From Bog-473 sp035534235 (GTDB taxonomy: Bacteria > Actinomycetota > Acidimicrobiia > Acidimicrobiales > RAAP-2): DNA of 14,297 nt. Shown here piece by piece: positions 6,855-14,275 of the stretch. The stretch spans positions 1 through 14,297 of the forward strand of contig DATLSH010000061.1 of NCBI GenBank assembly GCA_035534235.1. Direction: 5' to 3'. The notes beneath the pieces were generated by a model that searched no databases, had not been told where the DNA came from, and worked only from the letters and a program-made list of their open reading frames with translations. The translations under genes were made by a program, and so were the position numbers. How positions within the stretch are numbered: position 1 is the stretch's first letter; each line of letters begins with the position of its first letter.

Positions 6855-8062
6855 GTAGCCGCACCCACCTTTCCATCGGGGACGTCTTGACGCTGCTCAG
6901 GGAGGAGTTCCCCGATGTCACCATCTCGAAGATCCGCTTCCTGGAGAGCCAGGGCCTGGTCAACCCCGAACGATCCCCTTCGGGCTACCGGAAGTTCTTC
7001 GCCCATGATGTCGAACGGCTGCGCTGGGTCCTTCGCCAGCAGCGGGAGAATTTCCTGCCCCTCAAGGTGATCCGGGACCGCCTGGCCGAGGGTGAACCGG
7101 GTGATCCCGAGGTTGGGGAGGGCGTCGACCGCCAGTCCACCGGCCGCAATGGCAAGGTGGTCCGGCAGGCGCCCTCAAGGGTCGGGAGCCCCGGCCTGCC
7201 GGGCGCCCCCGAAGCGGCCGGAGGTGCGGCGGTGAGCGCCCGGACGGAGGAGCAGTCCGCCAAGGCGGACGACGAGGCGATGGCGAGGATCCTGGCGGAC
7301 GCGTCGCGCCGGTCCGCACTGATCCCCGACGCCGCGACCCCCGCCGCACTCCATGCCGTCGGTGCCGCAGCAACCGCGGCGGGTATCTCACCCATGGCGA
7401 CGACCCGCGGCGATGCACCCCGGACGGGCGCGGCACTCGACGTCCCGGCCGGAGCCAAGGCCGCGCCGGTGAGTGGAGCCCTCCCCGCGGCTTCGGCCGG
7501 GAGACGCAGCGCCGCGGAGCCCACGGCGCCGGCGGGCACCGGGAGGGCAGTCCCGGCCGATCCCGCGACGGCACCTCGGGGTCCCGACGCCGGGACCACT
7601 TCGCCGGGAGGCCGGTCCACGACCGGCGCGCGGTCCGCCGGTGGCACGACCCCCGCACCCCCGGCCACGGGCACCGTCACCGGGGCCAGCCTCACGGCGG
7701 CCGAACTGTGCAAGGCGAGCGGGCTGTCCGAGATTGAGCTGGCCGCGCTTCAGGGATTCGGCCTCATCGCATCCGTCGAGTTGGCCGGGATCGAGACCTT
7801 TGACGAGGGTGCGCTCACGGTGGCGAACCTGGCCGTCGCGTTCCGGACCTACGGGATTGAGCCCCGCCACCTGCGGCTCTACCGCAATGCAGTGGATCGG
7901 GAGCTCGGGCTGATTGAGCAGGTCATCATCCCTCTGCTACGCCAGCGCAACCCGGAGTCCCGCCAGCGGGCCATTGAGGGGGCGGAGAACCTGGGAGCCC
8001 TGGGGCAGACCATGCGTGCCGCGCTGTTGCACTCAGCCTTGCGGCGCCACATAGGGGGCTGA
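6851..8062 (+). CDS. MerR-family transcriptional regulator with a long disordered linker
   Basis: This is 403 residues from the GTG at 6851, which overlaps the FHA stop by 4 bases. Residues 7-75 form a MerR-type winged helix: SIGDVLTLLREEFPD, then SKIRFLESQGLV (26-37) and the wing SGYRKFFAHDVERLRWV (44-60). Residues about 81-278 are low-complexity, rich in Ala, Pro, Gly, Thr, Arg and Ser. Residues about 279-403 are the conserved C-terminal domain of this subgroup (LTAAELCKASGL, YGIEPRHLRLYRNAVDREL, then helices). The mycobacterial homologue (Rv1828 type) has about 247 residues, so this protein is longer mainly through the linker. MerR proteins bind DNA as dimers; the ligand and targets are unknown, and no metal-binding cysteine cluster is visible. 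The cluster gcvH-FHA-MerR-DUF151 is conserved. Codon bias remains high-GC throughout, and the frame stays open through the linker. Confidence 0.9.
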   Translation: MSSRTHLSIGDVLTLLREEFPDVTISKIRFLESQGLVNPERSPSGYRKFFAHDVERLRWVLRQQRENFLPLKVIRDRLAEGEPGDPEVGEGVDRQSTGRNGKVVRQAPSRVGSPGLPGAPEAAGGAAVSARTEEQSAKADDEAMARILADASRRSALIPDAATPAALHAVGAAATAAGISPMATTRGDAPRTGAALDVPAGAKAAPVSGALPAASAGRRSAAEPTAPAGTGRAVPADPATAPRGPDAGTTSPGGRSTTGARSAGGTTPAPPATGTVTGASLTAAELCKASGLSEIELAALQGFGLIASVELAGIETFDEGALTVANLAVAFRTYGIEPRHLRLYRNAVDRELGLIEQVIIPLLRQRNPESRQRAIEGAENLGALGQTMRAALLHSALRRHIGG

Positions 8063-8083
8063 CCCCGGGGCGGATTCGGGAGC

Positions 8084-8089
8084 TACATT
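8084..8089 (+). promoter_or_regulatory. candidate -10 box (TACATT) for the DUF151 gene
   Basis: TACATT ends 6 bases before the ATG at 8096, in the 33-base gap after the MerR gene. No Shine-Dalgarno sequence is present. A CTGACC hexamer lies about 19 bases upstream and could be a poor -35, but this is weak. Confidence 0.45.
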
Positions 8090-8095
8090 TCCCTC

Positions 8096-8596
8096 ATGGT
8101 CCGAGTGCTCCTCCGTGCCGTCCGGGTGGACCTGCAGTCGAACACCCCCGTGCTCCTGTTGCAGGAGACCGAAGGGGAGGGGCGTACGTTGCCGATCTTC
8201 ATCGGCAGTCCCGAGGCGACGGCGATTGCCTACGCGCTCCAGGGTGTGACGATGCCGCGGCCGCTCACCCACGATCTCATGAATGACATGCTGGACGCCC
8301 TCGTCATCAATGTGGAGCGGGTCCTCATCACCGAGCTCAGGTCTTCCACCTACTATGCGGAGATTCACCTCATGCGGGGAAGTGAGCGGACGGTCGTGTC
8401 CTGCCGACCCTCCGACGCCGTGGCCCTGGCGGTCCGCGCCGAGGCACCACTTTTCGTCTCCGATGAGCTCATGGAGTCCGAGGGCATCATTCTGGCGATG
8501 GAGAGCGACGACGAAGTGGACGACGTCCCGGATGAATTGGTGGGCGAGTTCCGGCAATTCCTCGACTCGGTGCGTCCGGAGGACTTCGAAGGATGA
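8096..8596 (+). CDS. Bifunctional nuclease family protein (DUF151/BFN domain)
   Basis: This 166-residue protein matches the DUF151 family. It has the N-terminal VRVDLQSNTPVLLLQE segment, LPIFIGSPEATAIAYALQG (32-50), PRPLTHDLMNDML (54-66), and RPSDAVALAVRAEAPLFV (104-121), followed by an acidic C-terminal helix (about 130-166). Plant members were described as bifunctional nucleases with RNase and DNase activity; the role of bacterial members is not well known, and no catalytic assignment can be made from sequence alone. It has the usual place downstream of the MerR gene in Actinobacteria. Its stop codon overlaps the lipoprotein start (ATGA at 8593-8596), so the two are probably co-translated. 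Confidence 0.93.
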   Translation: MVRVLLRAVRVDLQSNTPVLLLQETEGEGRTLPIFIGSPEATAIAYALQGVTMPRPLTHDLMNDMLDALVINVERVLITELRSSTYYAEIHLMRGSERTVVSCRPSDAVALAVRAEAPLFVSDELMESEGIILAMESDDEVDDVPDELVGEFRQFLDSVRPEDFEG

Positions 8597-9198
8597 GGCG
8601 CCTCCCCGGAGCGCTCCTGGCACTGGCCAGCGCCGGCATGATCGCCGCGGCGTGCAGTCATGCACCCAAGCAGGGGCCGTCTTCGAACCGGGCTCCGAGC
8701 CACGCATCAGGCTCCACGTCGTCCTCGCTGTCCACCACGTCATCGACGCCCGGCACCACCGTCCCCGGCAAGCCGACGTGCAGCAACGTCACGGCCACGG
8801 CCGGGCAGATGCAGGGCGCCGCCGGGACCATCACGGGGGTGATCACCCTGGTGAACCGCAGTACCGTCTCGTGCACCACCATGGGCTATCCGGCCATGGT
8901 GCTCCGCAACGCCGGTGGGACGGCGTTGCCCGTGAGCATGGTCGACGGGCTCACCGTGCAGATCTCCGCAGCGGCCAACGCCGCCCCCTCGTCGGTGACG
9001 CTGGCCCCGGCGGCGGCGGCCGCGTTCACCTACCAGTTGTCCGACGTTCCTTCGGGAACCGAGACCTCGTGCCCGGAATCCACCACCATGTCGGCCACCG
9101 CGCCCGGCGCCACCAGCGGGTCGCCGCCCATTCCGCTCGTCCTGGCGCCGTGCAGCCACGGGACCATCCGGGTGTCGCCGGTCTACGCCGCGAGCTAA
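8593..9198 (+). CDS. DUF4232-domain secreted lipoprotein
   Basis: This is a 201-residue protein. The N-terminus has basic residues (Arg2, Arg3), a hydrophobic stretch (5-20) and a lipobox-like AAAC with Cys21, so it is probably lipid-anchored on the outer face of the membrane. Residues about 25-58 are a Ser/Thr/Pro-rich spacer. The rest fits DUF4232: four cysteines (63, 94, 160, 187) likely to form two disulfides, the core SCTTMGYPAMVLRN (93-106), and the end CSHGTIRVSPVY (187-198). The -3 residue of the lipobox is Ala rather than the preferred Leu, a slight weakness. Function is unknown; members are often surface lipoproteins of Actinobacteria. The ATG overlaps the DUF151 stop (ATGA). Its stop overlaps the stop of the opposite-strand oxidoreductase gene. 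Confidence 0.87.
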   Translation: MRRLPGALLALASAGMIAAACSHAPKQGPSSNRAPSHASGSTSSSLSTTSSTPGTTVPGKPTCSNVTATAGQMQGAAGTITGVITLVNRSTVSCTTMGYPAMVLRNAGGTALPVSMVDGLTVQISAAANAAPSSVTLAPAAAAAFTYQLSDVPSGTETSCPESTTMSATAPGATSGSPPIPLVLAPCSHGTIRVSPVYAAS

Positions 9199-10184
9199 GC
9201 CCGCGGCGCCACCAGGATCCGTCCCCGCACGGAGGCGTCGCCCACCCGTGCCAGAGCATCGCCGAGCCCTTCCAAGCCGATCTCCTCGCTGACCATTTCG
9301 TCACAGCGGGCCAGCGGGAACTCGTCGGCCATGGCGACCCACAGCCGCCGGCGTTCGGCAATCGGCGTCGCCACCGTGTCGATCCCCAGGAGGGCCACGC
9401 CGCGCACGATGAACGGGTACACGGTGGTGGCCAGACCATCCCCACCGGTGAGGCCGCTGGCTGCCACAGCGCCGCCGTAGCGGAGCGTCCGCAGGGCCTG
9501 GGCCAGGGTCGGCCCGCCGACGCAGTCGACCACTGCGTTCCACAGCTGGGGCCCCAGGGTCCGCCCGTCGTCCGCGTTGAATTGGCGCCCCACCACACGG
9601 GAGGCACCCAGGCCTTCCAGATACCCGTGCTCGGTGGTCTTGCCCGAGGAGGCCACCACCTCGAAGCCCGCGTGGGCCAACAGGGCCACAGTGGTGCTCC
9701 CCACCCCGCCGGAGGCCCCGGTGACCAGGACCGGACCACCATCGGGTGACGCGCCGTGCTGGCGGAGCCGGTGCAGTGAGAGGAGGGCGGTGAAGCCGGC
9801 CAGCCCGATGATGCTGGCCGTTCGGCAACTGAGGGACTCGGGCAGCGGCACCACCCATTCCGCCGGCACACGGGCGTAGCCGGCGAACCCTCCGTGGTGG
9901 GCCACACCGAGGTCGTAGCCCTGAACCAGCACCCGTTGCCCCGGTACGAGAGTTGGTTCGGTGCTCTCCGCGACCGAGCCGGTGAGCTCGACTCCGAGCA
10001 CCAGCGGGAGGGCGCGGACCACGCGGTTCCCCGGCCGGGTCGCCAGGGCGTCTTTGTAGTTGATGGCGGACCATTCGACCTTCACCACCACGTCGCCCGG
10101 AGGGAGGTCGTCCCCGGACATCTCGGTCACTGAGGCCCGGACCCGGTCTCCCGAGCGGTCCAGCAGGTACGCGGGGAAGTGCAC
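9195..10184 (-). CDS. Acrylyl-CoA reductase / YhdH-YhfP family NADPH oxidoreductase (zinc-independent MDR)
   Basis: This is 329 residues from the GTG at 10184. It belongs to the YhdH/YhfP/AcuI branch of the medium-chain dehydrogenase/reductase superfamily. It has WSAINYKDALA (38-48), a GVELTGSV segment (64-71), the long AGFTALLSLHRL (129-140), the nucleotide-binding VTGASGGVGS (154-163), VDCVGGPTLAQAL (219-231), and the PFIVRGVALLGIDTV block (257-271) typical of this branch. Zinc-binding cysteine and histidine sets are absent, as expected. Relatives reduce acryloyl-CoA or other alpha,beta-unsaturated carbonyls with NADPH; the exact substrate cannot be read here, and no propionate or DMSP genes lie nearby. 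It is divergent from the peptidase gene across 60 bases. TACAGT ends 6 bases before the GTG start and there is no Shine-Dalgarno sequence, which supports this start. Confidence 0.92.
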   Translation of the reverse strand: MHFPAYLLDRSGDRVRASVTEMSGDDLPPGDVVVKVEWSAINYKDALATRPGNRVVRALPLVLGVELTGSVAESTEPTLVPGQRVLVQGYDLGVAHHGGFAGYARVPAEWVVPLPESLSCRTASIIGLAGFTALLSLHRLRQHGASPDGGPVLVTGASGGVGSTTVALLAHAGFEVVASSGKTTEHGYLEGLGASRVVGRQFNADDGRTLGPQLWNAVVDCVGGPTLAQALRTLRYGGAVAASGLTGGDGLATTVYPFIVRGVALLGIDTVATPIAERRRLWVAMADEFPLARCDEMVSEEIGLEGLGDALARVGDASVRGRILVAPRA

Positions 10185-10190
10185 CGGCTC

Positions 10191-10196
10191 ACTGTA
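10191..10196 (-). promoter_or_regulatory. candidate -10 box (TACAGT) for the AcuI-like gene
   Basis: On the minus strand TACAGT ends 6 bases before the GTG at 10184. It is one of the best matches to TANNNT in the window and supports the non-ATG start. No -35 was recognised. Confidence 0.5.
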
Positions 10197-10231
10197 GGAG
10201 GCAACGCCCCTCCCTGGGACCGGGCGGGCAC

Positions 10232-10237
10232 TACCTT
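10232..10237 (+). promoter_or_regulatory. candidate -10 box (TACCTT) for the S9 peptidase gene
   Basis: TACCTT ends 7 bases before the ATG at 10245. It favours this start over the in-frame ATG at 10179, which lies inside the opposite gene's start region. No Shine-Dalgarno sequence is visible. Confidence 0.45.
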
Positions 10238-10244
10238 TCCCGCC

Positions 10245-12206
10245 ATGACCACGTCCACCCCCTTCGGTCGTTGGGCGTCACCGCTCCGGCCCGGCGACGT
10301 GGCTTCGGCCAAGGTCTCGCTCTCTCAGCTGTGCTCGGACGGCGCCGCGCTCTACTGGTTGGAGTCCCGCCCGGCCGAAGAGGGCCGTGTCGTCCTCGTG
10401 CGCGCCGAGGGCGGGCGCCTCTCGGATCACTCTCCCGGCGGGGTGAGCATCCGGAGCCGGGTCCACGAGTACGGCGGGGGAGCGATGTGCCTGGTGCCCC
10501 AGCAGGCCCCGGGGTCATTCGCCTACGTCGCCCAGGACGACCAGCAGGTCTGGATCTGCGCGGGTGCCCGACCCCGCGCCCTCGGCACGCCGGCGCCCCC
10601 GGGGCGGACCTATCGCCACGGTGGGTTGAGCGCCAGCGCGGACGGGGACTGGGTCCTGGCCGTGCGCGAGATCCACGCCCAGGGCCGGAGCCGGCCGGAG
10701 CGCCGCGTGGTTGCCCTCGGCACCAGGGCCGGCCTGGCGACCGAGTCGACGCTCCTGACGGGTCACGACTTCTTCTCGACCCCCCGCCTGCACCCCTCGG
10801 GTGACCGGATGGCGGTGGTGGTCTGGGGCCACCCCGACATGCCCTGGGATGCCTCGTCGGTCGTAGTCACGGCGATCGCGCGGGTCAACGATCCGGTCTC
10901 GGGCCATGACCGCCTGGCGTCGGCGGGCGTGCCGTGGACCGTCGCCGGAGGCCCCGACGAGTCGGTGGGTCAGCCCGCCTGGCAACGCGACGGTTCCCTC
11001 CGGTTCGTCTCCGATCGCCACGGATGGTGGCAGCCCCATCTGCATCCTGGGGACGACCGGGGGGAGGCGCCGAAGCGTCTGACCGATGTGGCGGCCGAGT
11101 TCCACGGCCCCGATTGGGTCCTCGGGCAGTCGACCATGGACGAGGTGGCGGACGGCACCCTGGTGGCCCGCATGGCGTCGCAGGGCCGGCACACCCTCGT
11201 CTCCTTCACCGGGACCGCAGGTCGGCCGCAGACGATTGAGCAGCCGTGCGTCTCGATCGCCGCTCTGTGCGCGCACGCCGGCGGGCTGGCCTACATCGGC
11301 GCCACACCCGACACGGCGCCGAACGTCTGGTTGCTGCCGTGGCCGCCCGCCGCGCCAGCGCCCGCCGCGCCACGGCCCCTGCGCCCGGTTCCTCCGGGCG
11401 GCATCAGGCCCGATGACGTGGCCCGTGCCGAGCCCTTCGCCCTGATCGGCCGGTCGGGCCGCCCCGTCTTCGGCGCGCTGTACCGGCCGACCCTTCACGG
11501 CACCACCGGCCCCGCGGGCGCCCGGCCCCCCCTGGTGGTGTGGTGCCACGGTGGGCCCACGTCCTCGGCCGAAGACGGGCTCGATCCGGGCCTCCAGTTC
11601 TTCACCACCCGCGGCCTCGCGGTGGCCACGGTGGACTACGCCGGGAGCACGGGCTACGGGCGGGCCCACCGGTGCGCCCTCTGGGGCCTGTGGGGCGTTG
11701 CCGATGCCGAGGACTGCCAAGATTCGGCGCGGTACCTGGCGGACCGGGGCGACGTCGACGGGGCGCGGATGGCCATCCGGGGTGGCAGCGCCGGCGCGCT
11801 CACCGCGCTCAACGCGCTGGCGGCGGGCGAAGGCTTCCGGGCCGCCGTCTCCTGGTACGGGGTGACGGACCTGCTGGGGTTGGCCGCCACCACCCACGAT
11901 TTCGAGGCGCACTACATGGACCGGCTCGTCGGCCCGCTCCCCGGGTCCCGGCAACTTTACGTGGACCGGTCCCCGGCAGCTCAGGCCGCCGCCATGGGGG
12001 GATCGGTCCTCCTGCTTCAGGGCGACGAGGACGCGGTGGTACCCCCGGCTCAGGCGGAGCACATGCGCCAGGCGCTGAATGCGGCCGGGGTCGATTGCGA
12101 GCTGAGATACTTCAAGGGCGAGGGCCACGGCTTCCGCCGGGCCGACACCCTGGCCGCCTGCTATGCCGCCGAACTGGGTTTCTACCGTCGCGTGCTCGGG
12201 ATCTGA
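10245..12206 (+). CDS. S9-family serine peptidase (dipeptidyl/acylaminoacyl peptidase-like)
   Basis: This is 653 residues from the ATG at 10245. The N-terminal half (about 20-390) is a beta-propeller-like region with poorly conserved repeats. The C-terminal alpha/beta-hydrolase domain carries CHGGPT (oxyanion region), DYAGSTGYG, the nucleophile motif GGSAG with Ser515, GDEDAVVP with Asp596 as the likely acid, and GEGHGF with His628. These match prolyl-oligopeptidase clan peptidases of the S9C type, which cleave short peptides or remove N-terminal residues; the propeller limits access to small substrates. No signal peptide is seen, so it is probably cytoplasmic. The family motif often reads GGSYGG; here the residue after Ser is Ala. 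The gene is divergent from the oxidoreductase and followed by a 75-base gap before the GT87-like gene. An upstream in-frame ATG at 10179 is unlikely because it would overlap the opposite gene. Confidence 0.92.
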   Translation: MTTSTPFGRWASPLRPGDVASAKVSLSQLCSDGAALYWLESRPAEEGRVVLVRAEGGRLSDHSPGGVSIRSRVHEYGGGAMCLVPQQAPGSFAYVAQDDQQVWICAGARPRALGTPAPPGRTYRHGGLSASADGDWVLAVREIHAQGRSRPERRVVALGTRAGLATESTLLTGHDFFSTPRLHPSGDRMAVVVWGHPDMPWDASSVVVTAIARVNDPVSGHDRLASAGVPWTVAGGPDESVGQPAWQRDGSLRFVSDRHGWWQPHLHPGDDRGEAPKRLTDVAAEFHGPDWVLGQSTMDEVADGTLVARMASQGRHTLVSFTGTAGRPQTIEQPCVSIAALCAHAGGLAYIGATPDTAPNVWLLPWPPAAPAPAAPRPLRPVPPGGIRPDDVARAEPFALIGRSGRPVFGALYRPTLHGTTGPAGARPPLVVWCHGGPTSSAEDGLDPGLQFFTTRGLAVATVDYAGSTGYGRAHRCALWGLWGVADAEDCQDSARYLADRGDVDGARMAIRGGSAGALTALNALAAGEGFRAAVSWYGVTDLLGLAATTHDFEAHYMDRLVGPLPGSRQLYVDRSPAAQAAAMGGSVLLLQGDEDAVVPPAQAEHMRQALNAAGVDCELRYFKGEGHGFRRADTLAACYAAELGFYRRVLGI

Positions 12207-12267
12207 ACCGGCACCCGCGCCGAGGCCCGCCCGGCGGACCGCCCGGTCATCTTTGGGCAAAAGCGGC

Positions 12268-12273
12268 TATGTC
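12268..12273 (+). promoter_or_regulatory. weak candidate -10 box (TATGTC) for the second GT87-like gene
   Basis: TATGTC ends 8 bases before the GTG at 12282 (and 5 before the GTG at 12279). It matches TANNNT except for the final C. Spacing fits the other genes best if translation starts at 12282. The rest of the 75-base gap holds only a short imperfect GC-rich inverted repeat near 12228-12246. Confidence 0.3.
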
Positions 12274-12281
12274 AGGCTGTG

Positions 12282-13748
12282 GTGACCGCCATGTCGACGA
12301 CTTCCGCTCAGAGCGCAACCTGGCGCCGCCCGAGGTGGCGGGGGCAGGGACGCCTCCGGTCCCTCTCCCCGGAGGCGGGCGACGCCGTCCTCTACCTGAT
12401 GGGGGCCTTCTTCGCCCTGGTGACCATCCTCACCTCGGCCACCGGGCTGTACGTGCTGTGGGCCGAGCTGGCCCTGGCCCCGTTTCTCCTGGGCATGGCG
12501 GCCTCGGCGGGATTGGCGGCGCGGCGCGCCCGTGGGTCGGCAGACGCGGGCCGGGCACCGGTGCGGGCCCGGTGGGCCTGGGCGGGACGGGCCGCGGTGG
12601 CCCTGTGCGTGTTCGCCGGGGCGGTGGCGCTCCCAATGAGCCTGGAGATCCTCTGGCGCTTCGCCGGTGATCCGGGCACCCATCAACAGCCCGAGGTGAT
12701 CACCGTCGAGCATGGCGGTCAGGAGATGGTGCGAGGCCTTGACCCCTACCACCCGGTGGTCAACACGCACCACGTGGTGCCGTACCACGCGCCGGGAGAG
12801 CTCACCTTCCCGGGGTTCATGCCCTACCTCCCCCTCATGGCTCTTTTCGGGGTCCCCAGCTCGGAGTGGCCCGCATCCCGGTGGAGCGACGCCCGGATCT
12901 TCTTCTGCCTCACCACGCTGGTGGTCACTGCGCTCGCCCTCTGGCTGTGCCCGGCGAACGGCCGCCGGAAGATCCGTGCCCTTCAGGTGCTCGTCATCTT
13001 GCCCATGGCATCGCTCCCGCTGGCCACCGGCGGAGATGACATTCCCGTCGTCGCCTTCCTGTTGTTGGCCATGGCGCTGGCCCAACGGCGCCGGCCATTG
13101 GCGTCGGGCATGGTGCTGGGCATCGCCTCGGCGCTGAAGTTCACCGCCTGGCCCCTGGCCGTCCTGGCCCTATGGGCGGCACGTGATCGCAGCGGCCGCC
13201 CCCGTCCCGGGCGCATGCTCACCGGCATGATGCTCGTGGTCGTACCGGCGGTGTTCCCCTTCGCCTGGCGCGGGCCGTGGGCCCTCTTCCAGGACGTCGT
13301 GCTCTTCCCGCTCGGGCTCACCGCCATCCATTCCACGGCCGACAGCGCCCTGCCCGGTCATGTCCTGGTCAGCTTCTTCCCGTCGCTGCACCGGGTGCTC
13401 CCGCTTTCGGTGGGGCTGGCCGGCGGGGCCCTGCTGGCCCGGCGCCTCTACCGTCGCCCACCCAGGACGGTGGCGCAGGTCTGCACCCTGGCCGGCGTCG
13501 TCATGGCTGCCCTGACCCTGCTGGCGCCGGACCCCCGGATCGGCTTCCTCCTCTACCCGATCAACTTCTTCGTGTGGTCCTATCTCTTCGCCGAAGCGGA
13601 GCCGGACTCCGGGGGAGTCCGTCGGGACCCGGGCCTTCAGGCCGGATCTGGAACCTGGAAGAGCCGGAGGGTGAAGTCGGTGCTCCCCGCCGCGGGGGCG
13701 CCGGTCCCGAATGAGGTGGGTCCGATCACCGCCCCGAGCTCCCAGTAG
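12282..13748 (+). CDS. Polytopic membrane protein, GT87-like glycosyltransferase
   Basis: This is 488 residues from the GTG at 12282; the GTG at 12279 or ATG at 12291 are alternatives. The N-terminus is basic and cytoplasmic-looking, and about ten hydrophobic helices follow (around 37-57, 60-78, 102-122, 178-191, 205-223, 233-247, 255-268, 273-299, 313-330 and 400-445). Residues about 145-157 (HGGQEMVRGLDPY) resemble the first-loop G-x-NPY region of GT87 proteins, and ATGGDDIPVVAFLLLA with SALKFTAWPLAVL resembles the second conserved block. The first-loop catalytic Asp is not obvious; Glu144 lies nearest. It may therefore be a glycosyltransferase with altered chemistry or a related membrane protein; substrate is unknown. 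The last roughly 37 residues overlap the opposite gene and look unconserved in character (no membrane helix, Pro/Ala/Gly-rich). Confidence 0.78.
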   Translation: MTAMSTTSAQSATWRRPRWRGQGRLRSLSPEAGDAVLYLMGAFFALVTILTSATGLYVLWAELALAPFLLGMAASAGLAARRARGSADAGRAPVRARWAWAGRAAVALCVFAGAVALPMSLEILWRFAGDPGTHQQPEVITVEHGGQEMVRGLDPYHPVVNTHHVVPYHAPGELTFPGFMPYLPLMALFGVPSSEWPASRWSDARIFFCLTTLVVTALALWLCPANGRRKIRALQVLVILPMASLPLATGGDDIPVVAFLLLAMALAQRRRPLASGMVLGIASALKFTAWPLAVLALWAARDRSGRPRPGRMLTGMMLVVVPAVFPFAWRGPWALFQDVVLFPLGLTAIHSTADSALPGHVLVSFFPSLHRVLPLSVGLAGGALLARRLYRRPPRTVAQVCTLAGVVMAALTLLAPDPRIGFLLYPINFFVWSYLFAEAEPDSGGVRRDPGLQAGSGTWKSRRVKSVLPAAGAPVPNEVGPITAPSSQ

Positions 13749-14266
13749 AAGCCGTCCGAACCGGCCCGCTTGCCCAGGATCTCGAACGCGCCGGGGTCGT
13801 GGCTCGCCGGCCCCCGCCCGAAGACCTGCCAGCCCTGCTGCCGCATGGCGCCGGCGTAGAAGGCTTCCAGTGCTCCCTGCGAGGTATTGGCGCGCAGGCT
13901 GACCTGGGCGTCGTACTGATCCGCCGCCGCGGTGTTGTCCTGATGGGCAGTGCGCACCGCCCCCCGGGGGATCGAGACGGCATTGAGGATGTTCCCGGGC
14001 GGCTGACCCGAGCGGGTGATGACCGAGAGGGCCGTGGCCGCCGGCACAGCCACCAGGGTGCTGCCCGGCACGGCCGAGGATCCGGTGATCCTGGTGCCCT
14101 GGACCGGGTTCGACGTCAGGAATCCGGCGGCGATGAAGGCCCCGAGGATCAGCACGGCCAGCCCGAGCACGATCATGGCCGGCCGCAGGGAGTAGTCGGC
14201 GTTGCGGGCCGGCCGCGTGGGTGCCGGCGCTTGCGCGTTGGCGACCTCGGGCGGATGCAGGGTCAT
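13637..14266 (-). CDS. Single-pass membrane protein of unknown function
   Basis: This is 209 residues from the ATG at 14266. It has a Pro/Ala-rich cytoplasmic N-terminus (1-28), one hydrophobic helix (about 30-50) with basic residues before it (Arg18, Arg21, Arg28), then an extracytoplasmic domain. That domain contains YDAQVSLRANTSQGALEAFYAG, QQGWQVFGRGP, KRAGSDGFYWELGAVIGPT, and ends FTLRLFQVPDPA. The middle looks like a compact mixed alpha/beta domain in which a helix (ALEAFYAGAM) is followed by GW. I do not recognise a named family; similar proteins appear in Actinobacteria as hypothetical. The 3' end overlaps the GT87-like gene by 112 bases, tail to tail. TAGGCT lies 9 bases before the ATG, and GGGGGG just before it could act as a weak ribosome binding site. 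Confidence 0.82.
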   Translation of the reverse strand: MTLHPPEVANAQAPAPTRPARNADYSLRPAMIVLGLAVLILGAFIAAGFLTSNPVQGTRITGSSAVPGSTLVAVPAATALSVITRSGQPPGNILNAVSIPRGAVRTAHQDNTAAADQYDAQVSLRANTSQGALEAFYAGAMRQQGWQVFGRGPASHDPGAFEILGKRAGSDGFYWELGAVIGPTSFGTGAPAAGSTDFTLRLFQVPDPA

Positions 14267-14275
14267 GACCCCCCA

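Noticed and set aside
12228..12250. Imperfect GC-rich inverted repeat followed by TCATCTTT after the S9 peptidase, considered as a terminator.
   Set aside because: The stem is interrupted, leaves almost no loop, and the following T-run is broken; not convincing.
10515..12260. A 581-codon open minus-strand frame opposite the S9 peptidase.
   Set aside because: The plus strand encodes a peptidase with a full catalytic triad; the antisense product has no motifs.
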